A DNA stretch of 53,155 nt from Actinomycetes bacterium (lineage in GTDB: Bacteria; Actinomycetota; Actinomycetes; Jiangellales; Jiangellaceae). Both the position numbers and the translations under genes were made by a program. Positions 37,436 to 47,235 of this stretch are shown here, piece after piece; within the stretch, counting starts at the first letter, position 1; the number at the start of each line of letters is the position of its first letter. Location: assembly GCA_021793295.1 (NCBI GenBank), contig JAJYTA010000009.1:1-53155 (forward strand), given 5' to 3'. The notes beneath the pieces were generated by a model. That model was not told where the DNA came from. It saw only the letters and a list, made by a program, of their open reading frames with translations, and did not search any database.

Positions 37436-39358
37436 ATGCCCGTCGAGTCGTTGTTTCCTCAGCTCGAGCCGTTGTTGTCGAAGGTCGCCAAGCCGATTCA
37501 GTACGTAGGCGGCGAGATGGGAGCGGTCACCAAGTCGTGGGAGGACGCCGACGTGCGGTGGGCCCTGATGTACCCCGACGCCTACGAGGTCGGGCTGCCC
37601 AACCAGGGCGTGCAGATCCTCTACGAGATCCTCAACGACCTGCCCCGGGTGCTGGCCGAGCGTACGTACGCCGTCTGGCCCGATCTCGAGAAGCTGATGC
37701 GCCAGCACGGCGTGAGCCAGTTCACCGTCGACGCGCACCGACCCGTCGGCGCCTTCGACCTGCTGGGCGTCTCCTTCGCCACCGAGCTCGGCTACACGAA
37801 CCTGCTCACGGCTCTCGACCTGGCCGGTATCCCGATCCTGGCAGCCGACCGCGACGACACGCACCCCGTCGTCGTCGCCGGCGGGCATGCCGCGTTCAAC
37901 CCGGAGCCGGTCGCTGATTTCGTCGATGCCGTCGTCCTCGGCGACGGCGAAGAGATCGTGCTGGCCATCACCGAGGTCGTGCGCGAGTGGAAGGCCGAAG
38001 GACGCCCGGGCGGGCGGGACGGGCTGCTCGAGCGGTTGGCCGCAGGCGGCGGCGTCTACGTCCCCCGGTTCTATGACGTGGACTATCTACCAGACGGGCG
38101 CATCGCCCAGGTGGTGCCCAACCGTCCAGGGGTTCCCGCGCGGGTGCGCAAGCACACCGTCATGGACCTCGACCAGTGGCCGTATCCGCGCAAGCCGTTG
38201 GTTCCGCTGGCCGAGACCGTGCACGAGCGCTACAGCGTGGAGATCTTCCGCGGGTGCACGCGCGGCTGCCGGTTCTGTCAGGCGGGCATGATCACCCGGC
38301 CGGTGCGTGAGCGCTCCATCACCACCATCGGCGACATGGTGCAGACCGGGTTGGAGAACTCCGGGTTCACCGAGGTGGGGTTGTTGTCGCTGTCCAGTGC
38401 CGATCACTCCGAGATCGGCGAGATCGCCAGCGGACTGGCTGACCGCTACGAGGGCACCAACACGTCGTTGTCACTGCCGTCCACGCGGGTCGATGCGTTC
38501 AACGTGACGCTGGCCAACGAGCTTTCGCGCAACGGTCGCCGTACCGGGCTGACCTTTGCGCCCGAGGGCGGCTCGGAGCGGCTGCGCAAGGTCATCAACA
38601 AGATGGTCAGCGAAGACGACCTGATCCGTACGGTGTCCACGGCCTTCGGGCACGGGTGGCGCCAGGTCAAGCTGTACTTCATGTGCGGGCTGCCCACCGA
38701 GACCGACGACGACGTGCTCGCCATCGCTGACCTCGCCAAGCGCGTCATCGACGCCGGCCGTGAGGTGTCCGGGCGCCGCGACATCCGGTGCACGGTGTCC
38801 ATCGGCGGGTTCGTGCCGAAGCCGCACACGCCGTTCCAATGGGCCGGGCAGGCCGATCACCAGGTCGTCGACGACCGTCTGCGTAAGCTGCGCGATGCCA
38901 TCCGGGCCGACCGGTCCTACGGCAAGGCCATCGGCCTGCGCTACCACGAGGGCAAGCCGAGCATGATCGAGGGGCTGCTGTCGCGTGGTGACCGCCGGGT
39001 CGGGCGGATCGTGCGTGCGGTCTGGGATGACGGCGGTCGGTTCGACGGCTGGGGTGAGTACTTCTCCTACGAGCGGTGGGTGAAGTGCGCCGAGGAGGCA
39101 TTGCGCGACGAGCCGGTCGACCTGGCCTGGTTCACCACGCGGGAACGTGAACGCGACGAGGTCCTGCCCTGGGACCACCTCGACGCGGGCCTGGATCGCG
39201 ACTGGCTGTGGGAGGACTGGCAGGACGCCCAGGACGAGATCGAGCTGGACGACTGCCGGTGGACGCCCTGCTTCGACTGCGGAGTGTGCCCGCAGATGGG
39301 CACGGAGATCCAGACGGGGCCGACCGGGCAGAAGCTGCTGCCGCTGACCGTCGTGTAG
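37436..39358 (+). CDS. TIGR03960 family B12-binding radical SAM protein
   Basis: A 640-residue protein. An N-terminal cobalamin-binding-like domain (DLLGVSFATELGYTN, VVVAGGHAAFNPEPVADFVD) precedes a radical SAM domain whose cluster motif is CTRGCRFC (about residues 274-281). The C-terminus has cysteines in CFDCGVCPQMG. In actinobacteria it normally neighbours the TIGR03936 gene and rne; here three genes intervene. Its reaction is not established. ATG 37436 follows CACAGGA and gives the family length; the earlier in-frame start has no support. Confidence 0.93.
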   Translation: MPVESLFPQLEPLLSKVAKPIQYVGGEMGAVTKSWEDADVRWALMYPDAYEVGLPNQGVQILYEILNDLPRVLAERTYAVWPDLEKLMRQHGVSQFTVDAHRPVGAFDLLGVSFATELGYTNLLTALDLAGIPILAADRDDTHPVVVAGGHAAFNPEPVADFVDAVVLGDGEEIVLAITEVVREWKAEGRPGGRDGLLERLAAGGGVYVPRFYDVDYLPDGRIAQVVPNRPGVPARVRKHTVMDLDQWPYPRKPLVPLAETVHERYSVEIFRGCTRGCRFCQAGMITRPVRERSITTIGDMVQTGLENSGFTEVGLLSLSSADHSEIGEIASGLADRYEGTNTSLSLPSTRVDAFNVTLANELSRNGRRTGLTFAPEGGSERLRKVINKMVSEDDLIRTVSTAFGHGWRQVKLYFMCGLPTETDDDVLAIADLAKRVIDAGREVSGRRDIRCTVSIGGFVPKPHTPFQWAGQADHQVVDDRLRKLRDAIRADRSYGKAIGLRYHEGKPSMIEGLLSRGDRRVGRIVRAVWDDGGRFDGWGEYFSYERWVKCAEEALRDEPVDLAWFTTRERERDEVLPWDHLDAGLDRDWLWEDWQDAQDEIELDDCRWTPCFDCGVCPQMGTEIQTGPTGQKLLPLTVV

Positions 39359-39362
39359 CGCG

Positions 39363-39439
39363 CACCACAAGGCAATGTGTCGCACCACGAGGCGTGTACG
39401 GGTGGTGCGGCAGGGAATTGCCACCTGAACATGATCATT
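39363..39439. repeat. Dispersed 77-bp intergenic repeat, copy B
   Basis: Matches 3202-3278 in the same orientation. Here CGCACCAC (39381-39388) and GTGGTGCG (39402-39409) form a perfect 8-bp stem, which is imperfect in copy A. The last 5 bp contain the stop codon of the MBL-fold gene (39435-39437, minus strand), so the element occupies the whole convergent gap and may act as a terminator there. Confidence 0.8.
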
Positions 39440-40151
39440 TGTCCAGCAGGTCGGGGGGAAGGTCGTCGCGGTGGCGGGGGACGTCGTGGCTCTCGACGTA
39501 CCACTCGATATCGTCACTGATCAGCGAGGCGACCATGTCGAGGTCAGGTTCGTCACCGGGTTGGCGCAGGTGAAACGGTGGCGGGTAGTAGCAGTCTCCG
39601 AGGAACAGCACGCCGTCGCCGGGAACCGTCACGACGATCGACTCCGGCGTGTGCCCACCTCCGACATGGCGAAGGTGCACGGTGGCGCCGCCTGCGATGA
39701 CGGTGAGCTCCTCGGTGAAGGTGCGCTCCGGCAGCACGATGCGCAGCTCGTCGAAGTCGTCGACGGCGCGGCCTCTGGCCCGGTAGCTCGGGCCCAGTGA
39801 GGGATCGCGGGCGATCTCGGCGTGCAGGTACGCCTGACTCCACGGTTTGGCCGCCTCGGCGGCGAGCAGCTCGGTGCACAGCTCGTGAGCGACCGCCGGG
39901 ACCTCCCAGGCGCCGGCGCCCCAGGTGTGGTCCCAATGGTGGTGGGTGTACACCAGCAGCTGCGGCGTGGGGATCCCGGCCTCGTGCACGGCCTGGCGGA
40001 TCTGGCGAGCCAGGGCGGGACCGTGTCCGGCGTCGATCACGATCGACCCAGTCTCACCGGCGACAATGCCTACGCTGGCCTGCACATTCTCCGAGTCCGG
40101 ATCGTGCGGCCACAACCATACGGACGCTGTCAGTTGCCGCAGAGCGGGCAT
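39435..40151 (-). CDS. MBL-fold metallohydrolase
   Basis: A 238-residue metallo-beta-lactamase-fold protein. The metal motif HHHWDH (THHHWDHTWG) is present, with later ligands in VGGGHTPES and LFLGDCYY. Substrate unknown; glyoxalase II-like or other hydrolase. ATG 40151 has GGAGGTGG upstream at 40158-40165 (complement). It is divergent from phzF with 46 bp between starts. Its stop lies in the dispersed repeat. Confidence 0.85.
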   Translation of the reverse strand: MPALRQLTASVWLWPHDPDSENVQASVGIVAGETGSIVIDAGHGPALARQIRQAVHEAGIPTPQLLVYTHHHWDHTWGAGAWEVPAVAHELCTELLAAEAAKPWSQAYLHAEIARDPSLGPSYRARGRAVDDFDELRIVLPERTFTEELTVIAGGATVHLRHVGGGHTPESIVVTVPGDGVLFLGDCYYPPPFHLRQPGDEPDLDMVASLISDDIEWYVESHDVPRHRDDLPPDLLDK

Positions 40152-40185
40152 GATCAGCCACCTCCGTCGCCTCGCGGCCCTACCG

Positions 40186-40191
40186 TACGCT
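40186..40191 (+). promoter_or_regulatory. -10 box of a likely leaderless phzF-like transcript
   Basis: TACGCT ends six bases before GTG 40198 with no ribosome site in between, the leaderless pattern. Confidence 0.3.
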
Positions 40192-40197
40192 GAGGCC

Positions 40198-41013
40198 GTG
40201 CGTATCAGCGTGGTGGACGCCTTCACCGATCATCCGTTCGCCGGCAACCCGGCAGGTGTGTGTCAGGTGCCTGCCTCGGTCGACACCGCATGGATGCAAC
40301 GCCTCGCCGCGGAGATGAAGCACTCCGAGACGGCGTTCGTGCGCCCGGTCGATCAAGCCACGGCGGACTACGAGCTGCGGTGGTTCACCCCGGCCGCCGA
40401 GGTCGAACTGTGCGGGCACGCCACGTTGGCCACGGCCCACGTGCTGTTCGACGCGGGGACGCCGAGCCCGCTGCGCTTCACCACCCGCAGTGGCATTCTC
40501 ACCGTCCGCCGCGGCACGGACGGCCTGATCAGCATGGACTTCCCGGCGTATCCGCCGACGGCGGCGCCGGCACCGCCCGGTCTGGCCGACGCCCTGGGCA
40601 TCGAGCCGGTATGGACCGGAACCAGCAACTTCGACCTGCTCGTGGCGGTGAGCGACGAGGACGCCGTGCAGCACCTGACCCCGGACATCGAGGCTCTCGG
40701 GGCGCTGCCGGCGCGGGGTGTGATCGTCACGGCGCGGGCGTCCAACCGTGGCGACGCCGATTTCGTGTCCCGGTTCTTCGCGCCCCGCGTCGGTGTGCCC
40801 GAGGATCCGGTCACCGGTTCGGCGCACTGCGTGCTGGCGCCGTACTGGGCCGGTGTGCTGGGGCGAGACGACGCGACGCCGATGATCGGGCGTCAGCTGT
40901 CGCCTCGGGGCGGGACGGTGATCACGACCATGCGCGGTGACCGCGTGGAACTCGCCGGACGGGCCGTCACGGTGCTCGAGGGGACGGTTACACCGGCGAC
41001 GGTGCCGGAATGA
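40198..41013 (+). CDS. PhzF family isomerase/epimerase-like protein
   Basis: A 271-residue diaminopimelate epimerase-fold protein. Family marks are DAFTDHPFAGNPAGV at the N-terminus, ELCGHATLA in the first half and EDPVTGSAHC in the second. PhzF proteins isomerise small molecules; the substrate here is unknown and there is no phenazine cluster. The GTG start is placed at the family N-terminus. Its 3' end overlaps the convergent FAD oxidoreductase gene by 26 bp. Confidence 0.9.
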   Translation: MRISVVDAFTDHPFAGNPAGVCQVPASVDTAWMQRLAAEMKHSETAFVRPVDQATADYELRWFTPAAEVELCGHATLATAHVLFDAGTPSPLRFTTRSGILTVRRGTDGLISMDFPAYPPTAAPAPPGLADALGIEPVWTGTSNFDLLVAVSDEDAVQHLTPDIEALGALPARGVIVTARASNRGDADFVSRFFAPRVGVPEDPVTGSAHCVLAPYWAGVLGRDDATPMIGRQLSPRGGTVITTMRGDRVELAGRAVTVLEGTVTPATVPE

Positions 41014-42376
41014 TGTTGTGGTTGAGCCGGAAGACGTTGTCCGGATCGTAGGTCGCCTTCACCGCAGCCAGCCGCTGGTAGTGCTGGCCGAACCCGGCTG
41101 CGACGCGATCGTGCCCCTCGTCGCCGATGAAGTTGAGGTAGACGTCACCGGTCGCCCACGGGCGCATCGCCGCGCGCACGTTCCGGGTCCACTGGATGCC
41201 CCGCTCGTCGTCGCCGGCGTCGGTCCACAGCCCGAACGGGTGCACCACCCATGGCGCCGTGCGCCACGGGATCGGGTCGTCGACCTCGGCCCGTGCCGTG
41301 GCTCCGCCCATCGGGAACAGGACGTGCTGCGACGCTGACGAGGTGATCATGTCGTCGACGGCCGCGCAGAAGGCGTCGATGGCGTCGTCCGGCAGCGCGT
41401 CGAGATGTTCGGCCGACCAGTAGTTCCGTTGTCCGGGCGGATCGTCCAGTGCGCGCTGGATGTCGGCGTAGGGCATCGGCTCGACCATGGTGCCCTCGGG
41501 GCCGAGTCCGAACAGCGGCGCGGCGAGTTCGCGCAAGTCCGCAGCGCTACCGGCGTAGATCAGCACGACGGCGAAGCAGAGTCGCTCGACGAGGTGGCTG
41601 GGCACGAATTCGTCGGCGGTGCCGGTGAGGTAGATCGCCGCGCCGCCGAGGTCGTCCGGAGCGGTCTGCATCAGGTCACGGAACGCTCGGACGACGGCGG
41701 GTCCGTGCTCGGGACTCCAGAGCAACAGCGCCAACGTGGTCTCGGGCAGTTCGTGCAACGCCAGGGTGAGCGAGGTGACGACGCCGAAGTTTCCGCCGTC
41801 GCCGTGCAGCGCCCAGAACAACTCCGGATGCTCGTCGGCCGAGGTGTGAACCACCTCGCCCGCAGCGGTCACCAGCTCCGCGGCGACCAGGTTGTCGCAG
41901 GCCAGGCCGAACTTGCGATCCAGCCAGCCGGTGCCGCCGCCGAGCGTGAAACCGCCGACGCCGGTCGTGGACACTCGCCCGCCGGTGGTGGCCAGGTGGT
42001 AGGGCTGGCAGGCGGCGTCGAGGTCGGCCATCGTCGCGCCGCCGCCGACTTCGGCGGTGCGTGTCTGCGGATCGACCCGGACGTGGTTCAGGTGCCGCAG
42101 GTCGATGACCAGCCCGCCGTCAGTCGACGATGAGCCGGCCACGCTGTGACCACCACCTCGGACGGCCACCTCGAGCCCGGCGTTGCGGGCGTGGTTGAGC
42201 GCCGTCACGACGTCGGCGGTGTCCGTGCACTGGGCGATGAGGCTCGGATGCCGGTCGATCATGGCGTTGAACACGACGCGAGCGGCGTCGTAGCCGACTG
42301 TGTCCGGGGTGAGAAGGGTGCCGCCGAGACTCGTGCGAAGCCGGGCGATGGTGGAGTCGTCGCGAAGGTCTGTCAT
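40988..42376 (-). CDS. FAD-binding oxidoreductase with BBE domain
   Basis: A 462-residue flavoenzyme of the berberine-bridge class. The FAD domain (about 40-210) has the covalent-attachment type motif RGGGHSVAGSS and STTGVGGFTLGGGTGWL. The C-terminal BBE segment reads YDPDNVFRLNHNI. Only the histidine attachment is evident. Reaction unknown. ATG 42376 is preceded by AGGGGG, so the longer frame reaching 42508 is not used. Divergent from the TIGR03936 gene. Confidence 0.9.
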   Translation of the reverse strand: MTDLRDDSTIARLRTSLGGTLLTPDTVGYDAARVVFNAMIDRHPSLIAQCTDTADVVTALNHARNAGLEVAVRGGGHSVAGSSSTDGGLVIDLRHLNHVRVDPQTRTAEVGGGATMADLDAACQPYHLATTGGRVSTTGVGGFTLGGGTGWLDRKFGLACDNLVAAELVTAAGEVVHTSADEHPELFWALHGDGGNFGVVTSLTLALHELPETTLALLLWSPEHGPAVVRAFRDLMQTAPDDLGGAAIYLTGTADEFVPSHLVERLCFAVVLIYAGSAADLRELAAPLFGLGPEGTMVEPMPYADIQRALDDPPGQRNYWSAEHLDALPDDAIDAFCAAVDDMITSSASQHVLFPMGGATARAEVDDPIPWRTAPWVVHPFGLWTDAGDDERGIQWTRNVRAAMRPWATGDVYLNFIGDEGHDRVAAGFGQHYQRLAAVKATYDPDNVFRLNHNIIPAPSPV

Positions 42377-42492
42377 CGAGTGCCCCCTGTGTGACGCGTT
42401 CGTGACGCTACGCCCGGCACATGGTGTCCACAATGAGCCTTTTGTCCTTTTGTTCGGAATCGCTGGTGGTTCGCGTCGGGGAGAATGGGCGG

Positions 42493-43263
42493 GTGACCCC
42501 CTCGACACCCCCGCATGAACAGCTCCCCCCTGTGCAGAAGCTCCGGGTGCGCTTCGCCAAGCGGGGGCGGCTGCGTTTCACCAGCCACCGCGACTTCCAG
42601 CGTGCTTTCGAGCGTGCGCTGCGCCGCAGCGGCGTGCCGGTGGCGTACTCCCAGGGATTCACGCCGCATCCCAAGGTCTCCTACGCCGGAGCGGCGCCCA
42701 CGGGAGCGATCAGCGAAGCTGAGTACCTGGAGCTTTCCATGACGCGCCGGTGCGTGCCGAGCGAGGTCGGTGCCGCGCTCGACGAGGTCCTGCCGCCTGG
42801 GCTCGACATCGTGGAGGTCGTCGAGGCGGGCTCGGGTGCGCTGGCCGACCGGCTGCAGGCGTCGGTGTGGCACATCGAGCTCCCGGACACCCACGTGGCG
42901 CAGGTCGGTGCCGCGCTGCGGACGTTCCTGTCGGTCGACTCCGTGCCGGTCGAGCGGCTGACGAAGAACGGCGTGCGAGTGCTCGACGCGCGTGCGGCAG
43001 TGCTGGCAGCCGAGGCGGTCGGGGACGAGCCGCCGGCGATCCGGCTGACGGTGCGCCATCAATCACCCACGGTCCGCCCGGAGGAAGTGATGAAGGGGCT
43101 CGAGGCGACGTCCGGATTCATCCCGTCCGCGCCCATTCAGGTGACCCGGCTCGAGCAGGGCATCTTCACTGCACCGGGGAGCGCTCTCACAGACCCGCTC
43201 GAGCCGGATCGTGCTGGTGGAGGCGGTGATCCCGCCGACGCCGGCCGCCCGGGCTCGACGTGA
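42493..43263 (+). CDS. TIGR03936 family radical SAM-associated protein (DUF2344)
   Basis: A 256-residue protein beginning QKLRVRFAKRGRLRFTSHRD after a short Pro-rich lead, with GVPVAYSQGFTPHPKVSYA, the family hallmark. Function unproven; it accompanies the TIGR03960 radical SAM protein and rne in actinobacteria. GTG 42493 is preferred; an in-frame ATG at 42421 would add 24 residues without a ribosome site. Confidence 0.85.
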   Translation: MTPSTPPHEQLPPVQKLRVRFAKRGRLRFTSHRDFQRAFERALRRSGVPVAYSQGFTPHPKVSYAGAAPTGAISEAEYLELSMTRRCVPSEVGAALDEVLPPGLDIVEVVEAGSGALADRLQASVWHIELPDTHVAQVGAALRTFLSVDSVPVERLTKNGVRVLDARAAVLAAEAVGDEPPAIRLTVRHQSPTVRPEEVMKGLEATSGFIPSAPIQVTRLEQGIFTAPGSALTDPLEPDRAGGGGDPADAGRPGST

Positions 43264-43658
43264 TCTAACGCACATACGCGCCGGCCGGGTAGGCGCTGTC
43301 ACGGGGTTCGGGGTCCCGTGTGCGATACTCGTAACAGGTTGTACGGCATCAAGTCGTGCGACTCGACGACGTTCTCGCCGACGTCCTGCGCCACGACCCC
43401 ACGGGCCGCGCAGAGACGCTTGGCACGGTGGGCCGGTGTCGGCTCAGCCGCGAGGCGCCCTGGTGACGGGATGCGCCGCCGCGGCGGGTGAGACATCTGG
43501 TTGCCGACGTTCTGGTGCGGTGGGCGTCGCCGACGACAGGCTTTCCACCTGACGCGGCCACCGAAGGCTGCGTGAGGTGGCCGATGTGTAGCTCTGCCTC
43601 GGGCAGCAGCGCGCCGAAGGGCGCGGCGCCTCGGGGCGGAGCTGACGGGAGTACCCGC
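43264..43658 (+). other. Long leader region upstream of rne
   Basis: 395 bp without a convincing gene. A GTG-started frame at 43356-43466 would encode 36 residues (VRLDDVLADVLRHDPTG at its start), without a good ribosome site. RNase E mRNAs in other bacteria have long self-regulating leaders; that is an analogy. No terminator or repeat was seen. Confidence 0.35.
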
Positions 43659-46529
43659 ATGCAGGAAGAGAACACCACCCCGGGTGATGATGCCGGGGCG
43701 TCGGCGGGCGCAGTCACCGCCGATGATGCCGCCACATCGTCTCGGCGCCGGCGTGCCGCTAGCCGGGCTGCAGGCCCGCCGGAGGACGCGCTGACGCCCG
43801 GCGACACCGGTGGCGAGACCTCGGTCGCACCACCGGATGCGCTGGACACAGAGCCGGAGACCCCGACGAAGAGGGCCCCGGCCAAGAGGACTCCGGCGAA
43901 GAAGGCGGCGACCAAGAGGGCAACAGCCAAGAAGGCCACCACGACGAAGAAGACCGCGGGGAGCAAGCAGCCCGAAGCGGCAGCGCAGGGGGAAGCGCCG
44001 GCGCCGGACGACGTCGCAACGCCGAGCGAATCGACGCAGGCCGAATCGACGCAGGCCGAAGTGCCGAAGGCTGAGCCGCCGAAAGTCGAAGCGTCGCAGG
44101 ACCAGGCGCCGGCGCGGTCCAAGAGCGTCGATGCCGCCGCCACGACCACGGCCAGCGAGCCCGACGGTGCCGTGGCCGCGCCCGTCCTGTTCCAGCCTCC
44201 GGCTTTCGATGCCACACCGCTGTTCGCCGCGCCTACGCCCGTCCCGGCCGGTCGGGCGCAGAACAAGCATGACTCCGCCGTCGGGGCGAGCAACCGGTCC
44301 GACGAGTTCGCTGACACCGATGCCTCGGACGACCACGACTCCGGCGACATCGACGACTCCGACGACACCGGTGACACTGACGCCGACGGTTCTCGTCGCC
44401 GTCGTCGCCGCCGTGGTGGCCGCGGCCGTCGCCGCAAGGCCGACGGCTCCGGCGATGTTTCGACCGATGACACGTCGAGCACGAACGACCAGCCGAGTCT
44501 CAGCTCGGACGAGTCGGCCGAGCCCGACCACGACATCGACGATTCCGGCGCCGCAGATGGTGACGGCGACGCCGAAGGTGAGGGCGAGGGCGGTAGCCGT
44601 CGTCGTCGCCGCCGTCGTCGCCGCCGCAGCGAGTCCGACACCGACGAGACCCGGGCTGACGACCCGCCCAACACCGTCGTCAAGGTCCGAAGCGCCCGAG
44701 AGGTCGACGACGAGGTGGCCTCGGTCAAGGGGTCGACCAGACTCGAGGCGAAGAAGCAGCGGCGACGTGAAGGCCGCGAGGCCGGCCGGCGCCGCCCACC
44801 CATCCTGTCCGAGGCGGAGTTCCTCGCCCGCCGCGAGGCGGTCGACCGCGTCATGGCCGTTCGCCAGTCCGGCGACCTCACCCAGATCGCCGTGCTCGAA
44901 GACGGCGTCCTGGTGGAGCACTACGTCAGCCGTGCATCGCAGCAGTCGCTGATCGGCAACGTCTACCTCGGCCGGGTGCAGAACGTGCTGCCGGCCATGG
45001 AGGCGGCGTTCATCGACATCGGCCGCGGCCGCAACGCGGTGCTCTACGCCGGCGAGGTCGACTGGGCCGGGCTGGGCACTGGCGATGGTCAGAAGCGGAT
45101 CGAAGACGTCCTGAAGTCCGGGCAGTCCGTGCTCGTGCAGGTGACCAAGGACCCCATCGGGCACAAGGGCGCCCGGCTGACCAGCCAGGTCAGCCTGCCG
45201 GGCCGATACGTCGTCTACGTGCCCGGCGGCTCGATGAACGGCATCAGCCGCAAGCTGCCGGACAACGAGCGCAACCGCTTGAAGAAGATCCTCAAACAGG
45301 TCGTACCCGAAGACGCCGGCGTCATCGTGCGCACTGCCGCCGAAGGTGCTTCAGAAGAGGAACTGACCAACGACGTCGCGCGATTGCAGGCCGAGTGGGA
45401 GGCGATCCAGAAGAAGTCGTCCGGCAGTGCGCCGGCGCTGTTGCACGGTGAGCCGGACCTGGCGATCAAGGTGGTCCGCGACCTGTTCAACGAGGACTTC
45501 ACCAAACTCGTGGTCTCCGGCGACCGCGTGTGGGACACCATCGAGGAGTACGTCACGCACGTGGCGTCGTCGCTGAGCGATCGGGTGGAGCGCTGGACCC
45601 GTCACGAGGACGTGTTCGCCGAGTTCCGCATCAACGAGCAGATCGCCAAGGCCATGGATCGCAAGGTGTGGCTGCCCAGCGGCGGATCACTGGTCATCGA
45701 CCGGACCGAGGCGATGACCGTCGTCGACGTCAACACCGGAAAGTTCACCGGGTCCGGGGGCAACCTCGAAGAGACGGTCACCAAGAACAACCTCGAGGCG
45801 GCCGAAGAGATCGTCCGGCAGCTGCGGCTGCGCGACATCGGCGGCATCATCGTCATCGACTTCATCGACATGGTGCTCGAATCGAACCGCGACCTGGTGT
45901 TGCGTCGCCTGGTCGAGTGCCTCGGCCGCGACCGGACGAAACATCAGGTGGCCGAGGTGACGTCGCTGGGCCTGGTCCAGATGACCCGAAAACGCATCGG
46001 TACCGGTCTGCTCGAGGCGTTCAGCGAGCCGTGTCCGCACTGCAAGGGCCGCGGCGTTCTGGTGCACGACCACCCGGTCGAGTCCGGCTCGTCGGAGTCC
46101 GGCAACGGCCATGGCAACGGCAACGGCAACGGCTCGGGCAAGTCCAACCGCTCGGACAAGCGTGGCCGCAAGCGCAAGGCCGAGCAGACGGCGAAGCAGC
46201 AGAGCCCGGAGATCGTGGTGCCCAAGCTCGAAGCGTCGGCCAGCCCGGGCGAGGCGTCGCCGGCGGACCTGATGCCCGCGTCGAGTGACAACGGCACCTC
46301 CGTGCAGGCCGAAGCCGATGAGCAAGCCGAGCAATCTGAACAGCAGCCCGAGCAAGCCGAGCAGAAGCCCGGTCAACTCGAGCAGCAGCCCGAACCGGCC
46401 CAGCCGCCGGCCCGGCGCCGTCGCCGCGCTCAGCGCCCGGCCGGTAGCCCGGAAGCCGGTAGCCCGGAAGCCGAGAACCAGGGTGAAGGCCGCGAGTTTG
46501 ACCAGGCGGTGGCTGAGTCCGTACCCTAG
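43659..46529 (+). CDS. rne: Ribonuclease E/G family protein
   Basis: A 956-residue endoribonuclease for rRNA maturation and mRNA decay. The first 380 residues are low-complexity (Lys/Ala-rich, then Arg runs and Asp/Ser stretches). The S1 domain follows (NVYLGRVQNVLPAMEAAF, about 434-451). The DNase I-like catalytic part has VVDVNTGKFTG (about 688) and IIVIDFIDM (about 732). The zinc-link CPHCKG is at about 791. The 165-residue C-tail is rich in Gly-Asn and Glu-Gln repeats. ATG 43659 is the first in-frame start with family character; GTG 43488 is the alternative. rplU follows. Confidence 0.93.
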   Translation: MQEENTTPGDDAGASAGAVTADDAATSSRRRRAASRAAGPPEDALTPGDTGGETSVAPPDALDTEPETPTKRAPAKRTPAKKAATKRATAKKATTTKKTAGSKQPEAAAQGEAPAPDDVATPSESTQAESTQAEVPKAEPPKVEASQDQAPARSKSVDAAATTTASEPDGAVAAPVLFQPPAFDATPLFAAPTPVPAGRAQNKHDSAVGASNRSDEFADTDASDDHDSGDIDDSDDTGDTDADGSRRRRRRRGGRGRRRKADGSGDVSTDDTSSTNDQPSLSSDESAEPDHDIDDSGAADGDGDAEGEGEGGSRRRRRRRRRRSESDTDETRADDPPNTVVKVRSAREVDDEVASVKGSTRLEAKKQRRREGREAGRRRPPILSEAEFLARREAVDRVMAVRQSGDLTQIAVLEDGVLVEHYVSRASQQSLIGNVYLGRVQNVLPAMEAAFIDIGRGRNAVLYAGEVDWAGLGTGDGQKRIEDVLKSGQSVLVQVTKDPIGHKGARLTSQVSLPGRYVVYVPGGSMNGISRKLPDNERNRLKKILKQVVPEDAGVIVRTAAEGASEEELTNDVARLQAEWEAIQKKSSGSAPALLHGEPDLAIKVVRDLFNEDFTKLVVSGDRVWDTIEEYVTHVASSLSDRVERWTRHEDVFAEFRINEQIAKAMDRKVWLPSGGSLVIDRTEAMTVVDVNTGKFTGSGGNLEETVTKNNLEAAEEIVRQLRLRDIGGIIVIDFIDMVLESNRDLVLRRLVECLGRDRTKHQVAEVTSLGLVQMTRKRIGTGLLEAFSEPCPHCKGRGVLVHDHPVESGSSESGNGHGNGNGNGSGKSNRSDKRGRKRKAEQTAKQQSPEIVVPKLEASASPGEASPADLMPASSDNGTSVQAEADEQAEQSEQQPEQAEQKPGQLEQQPEPAQPPARRRRRAQRPAGSPEAGSPEAENQGEGREFDQAVAESVP

Positions 46530-46622
46530 AGCGTCGGCGCGAACTGCGCCCCAACCCGCGTGCCTGCTCACCCGAGCGAGGCGTGCGCGCCCGAAAAGCC
46601 CAAGCGAGAGAGTGAGTCCGCG

Positions 46623-46934
46623 GTGTACGCGATCGTCCGCAGCGGCGGTAACCAGCAGAAGGTCTCCGTCGGAGATGTCATCGACGTCGATCGCCTTGAT
46701 GGCGAAGTCGGTGCCACGGTCACGCTCCCGGCGGTGCTCGTGGTCGACGGCGAGACCGTCACGTCCGACCCGAAGGCACTGGCCGGTGTGTCGGTGAACG
46801 CGGAGATCGTCGGCGACCACAAGGGCCCGAAGATCACGATCCTCCGGTACAAGAACAAGACCGGGTATCGGCGGCGCCAGGGGCACCGCCAGCGCTACAC
46901 CCAGGTCAAGGTCACCGGTATCGAGACGAAGTAG
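46623..46934 (+). CDS. rplU: 50S ribosomal protein L21
   Basis: 103 residues, large-subunit protein contacting 23S rRNA and L20. It begins [13 protein letters not shown] and ends with the [21 protein letters not shown]-type basic segment, typical L21. GTG 46623 follows a GAGAGTGAG purine stretch. rpmA follows after 13 bp as usual. Confidence 0.97.
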   Translation: MYAIVRSGGNQQKVSVGDVIDVDRLDGEVGATVTLPAVLVVDGETVTSDPKALAGVSVNAEIVGDHKGPKITILRYKNKTGYRRRQGHRQRYTQVKVTGIETK

Positions 46935-46947
46935 GCAGGAAGAAGTC

Positions 46948-47205
46948 ATGGCTCACAAGAAGGGCGCCTCGTCCAGTAAGAACGGGCGCGATTCCAACGC
47001 ACAGCGACTGGGCGTGAAGCGGTTCGGTGGCCAGGTCGTCAACGCCGGTGAGATCCTCGTCCGGCAGCGTGGCACCCACTTCCACCCGGGCGAGAACGTC
47101 GGCCGGGGCAAGGACGACACGCTGTTCGCGACGTCGCCCGGCGCCGTCGAGTTCGGCGTACGGCGGGGCCGCAAGGTCGTCAACATCGTCCCGGCGGGGG
47201 AGTGA
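46948..47205 (+). CDS. rpmA: 50S ribosomal protein L27
   Basis: 85 residues, near the peptidyl-transferase centre. It starts [19 protein letters not shown], with the family motif [10 protein letters not shown]. No N-terminal cleavable extension of the Firmicutes type. AGGAAG lies just before ATG 46948. A terminator follows. Confidence 0.98.
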   Translation: MAHKKGASSSKNGRDSNAQRLGVKRFGGQVVNAGEILVRQRGTHFHPGENVGRGKDDTLFATSPGAVEFGVRRGRKVVNIVPAGE

Positions 47206-47235
47206 CCTCCCGCTCCACACGAGTCTTCCAACACG

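Noticed and set aside
40988-41013. 26-bp overlap of convergent phzF-like and FAD oxidoreductase genes as a special element
   Set aside because: Convergent 3' overlaps of this size are common in compact genomes.
43299-45164. 621-codon minus-strand frame opposite rne
   Set aside because: Arises from the low-complexity N-terminus of rne; no start signal or family features.
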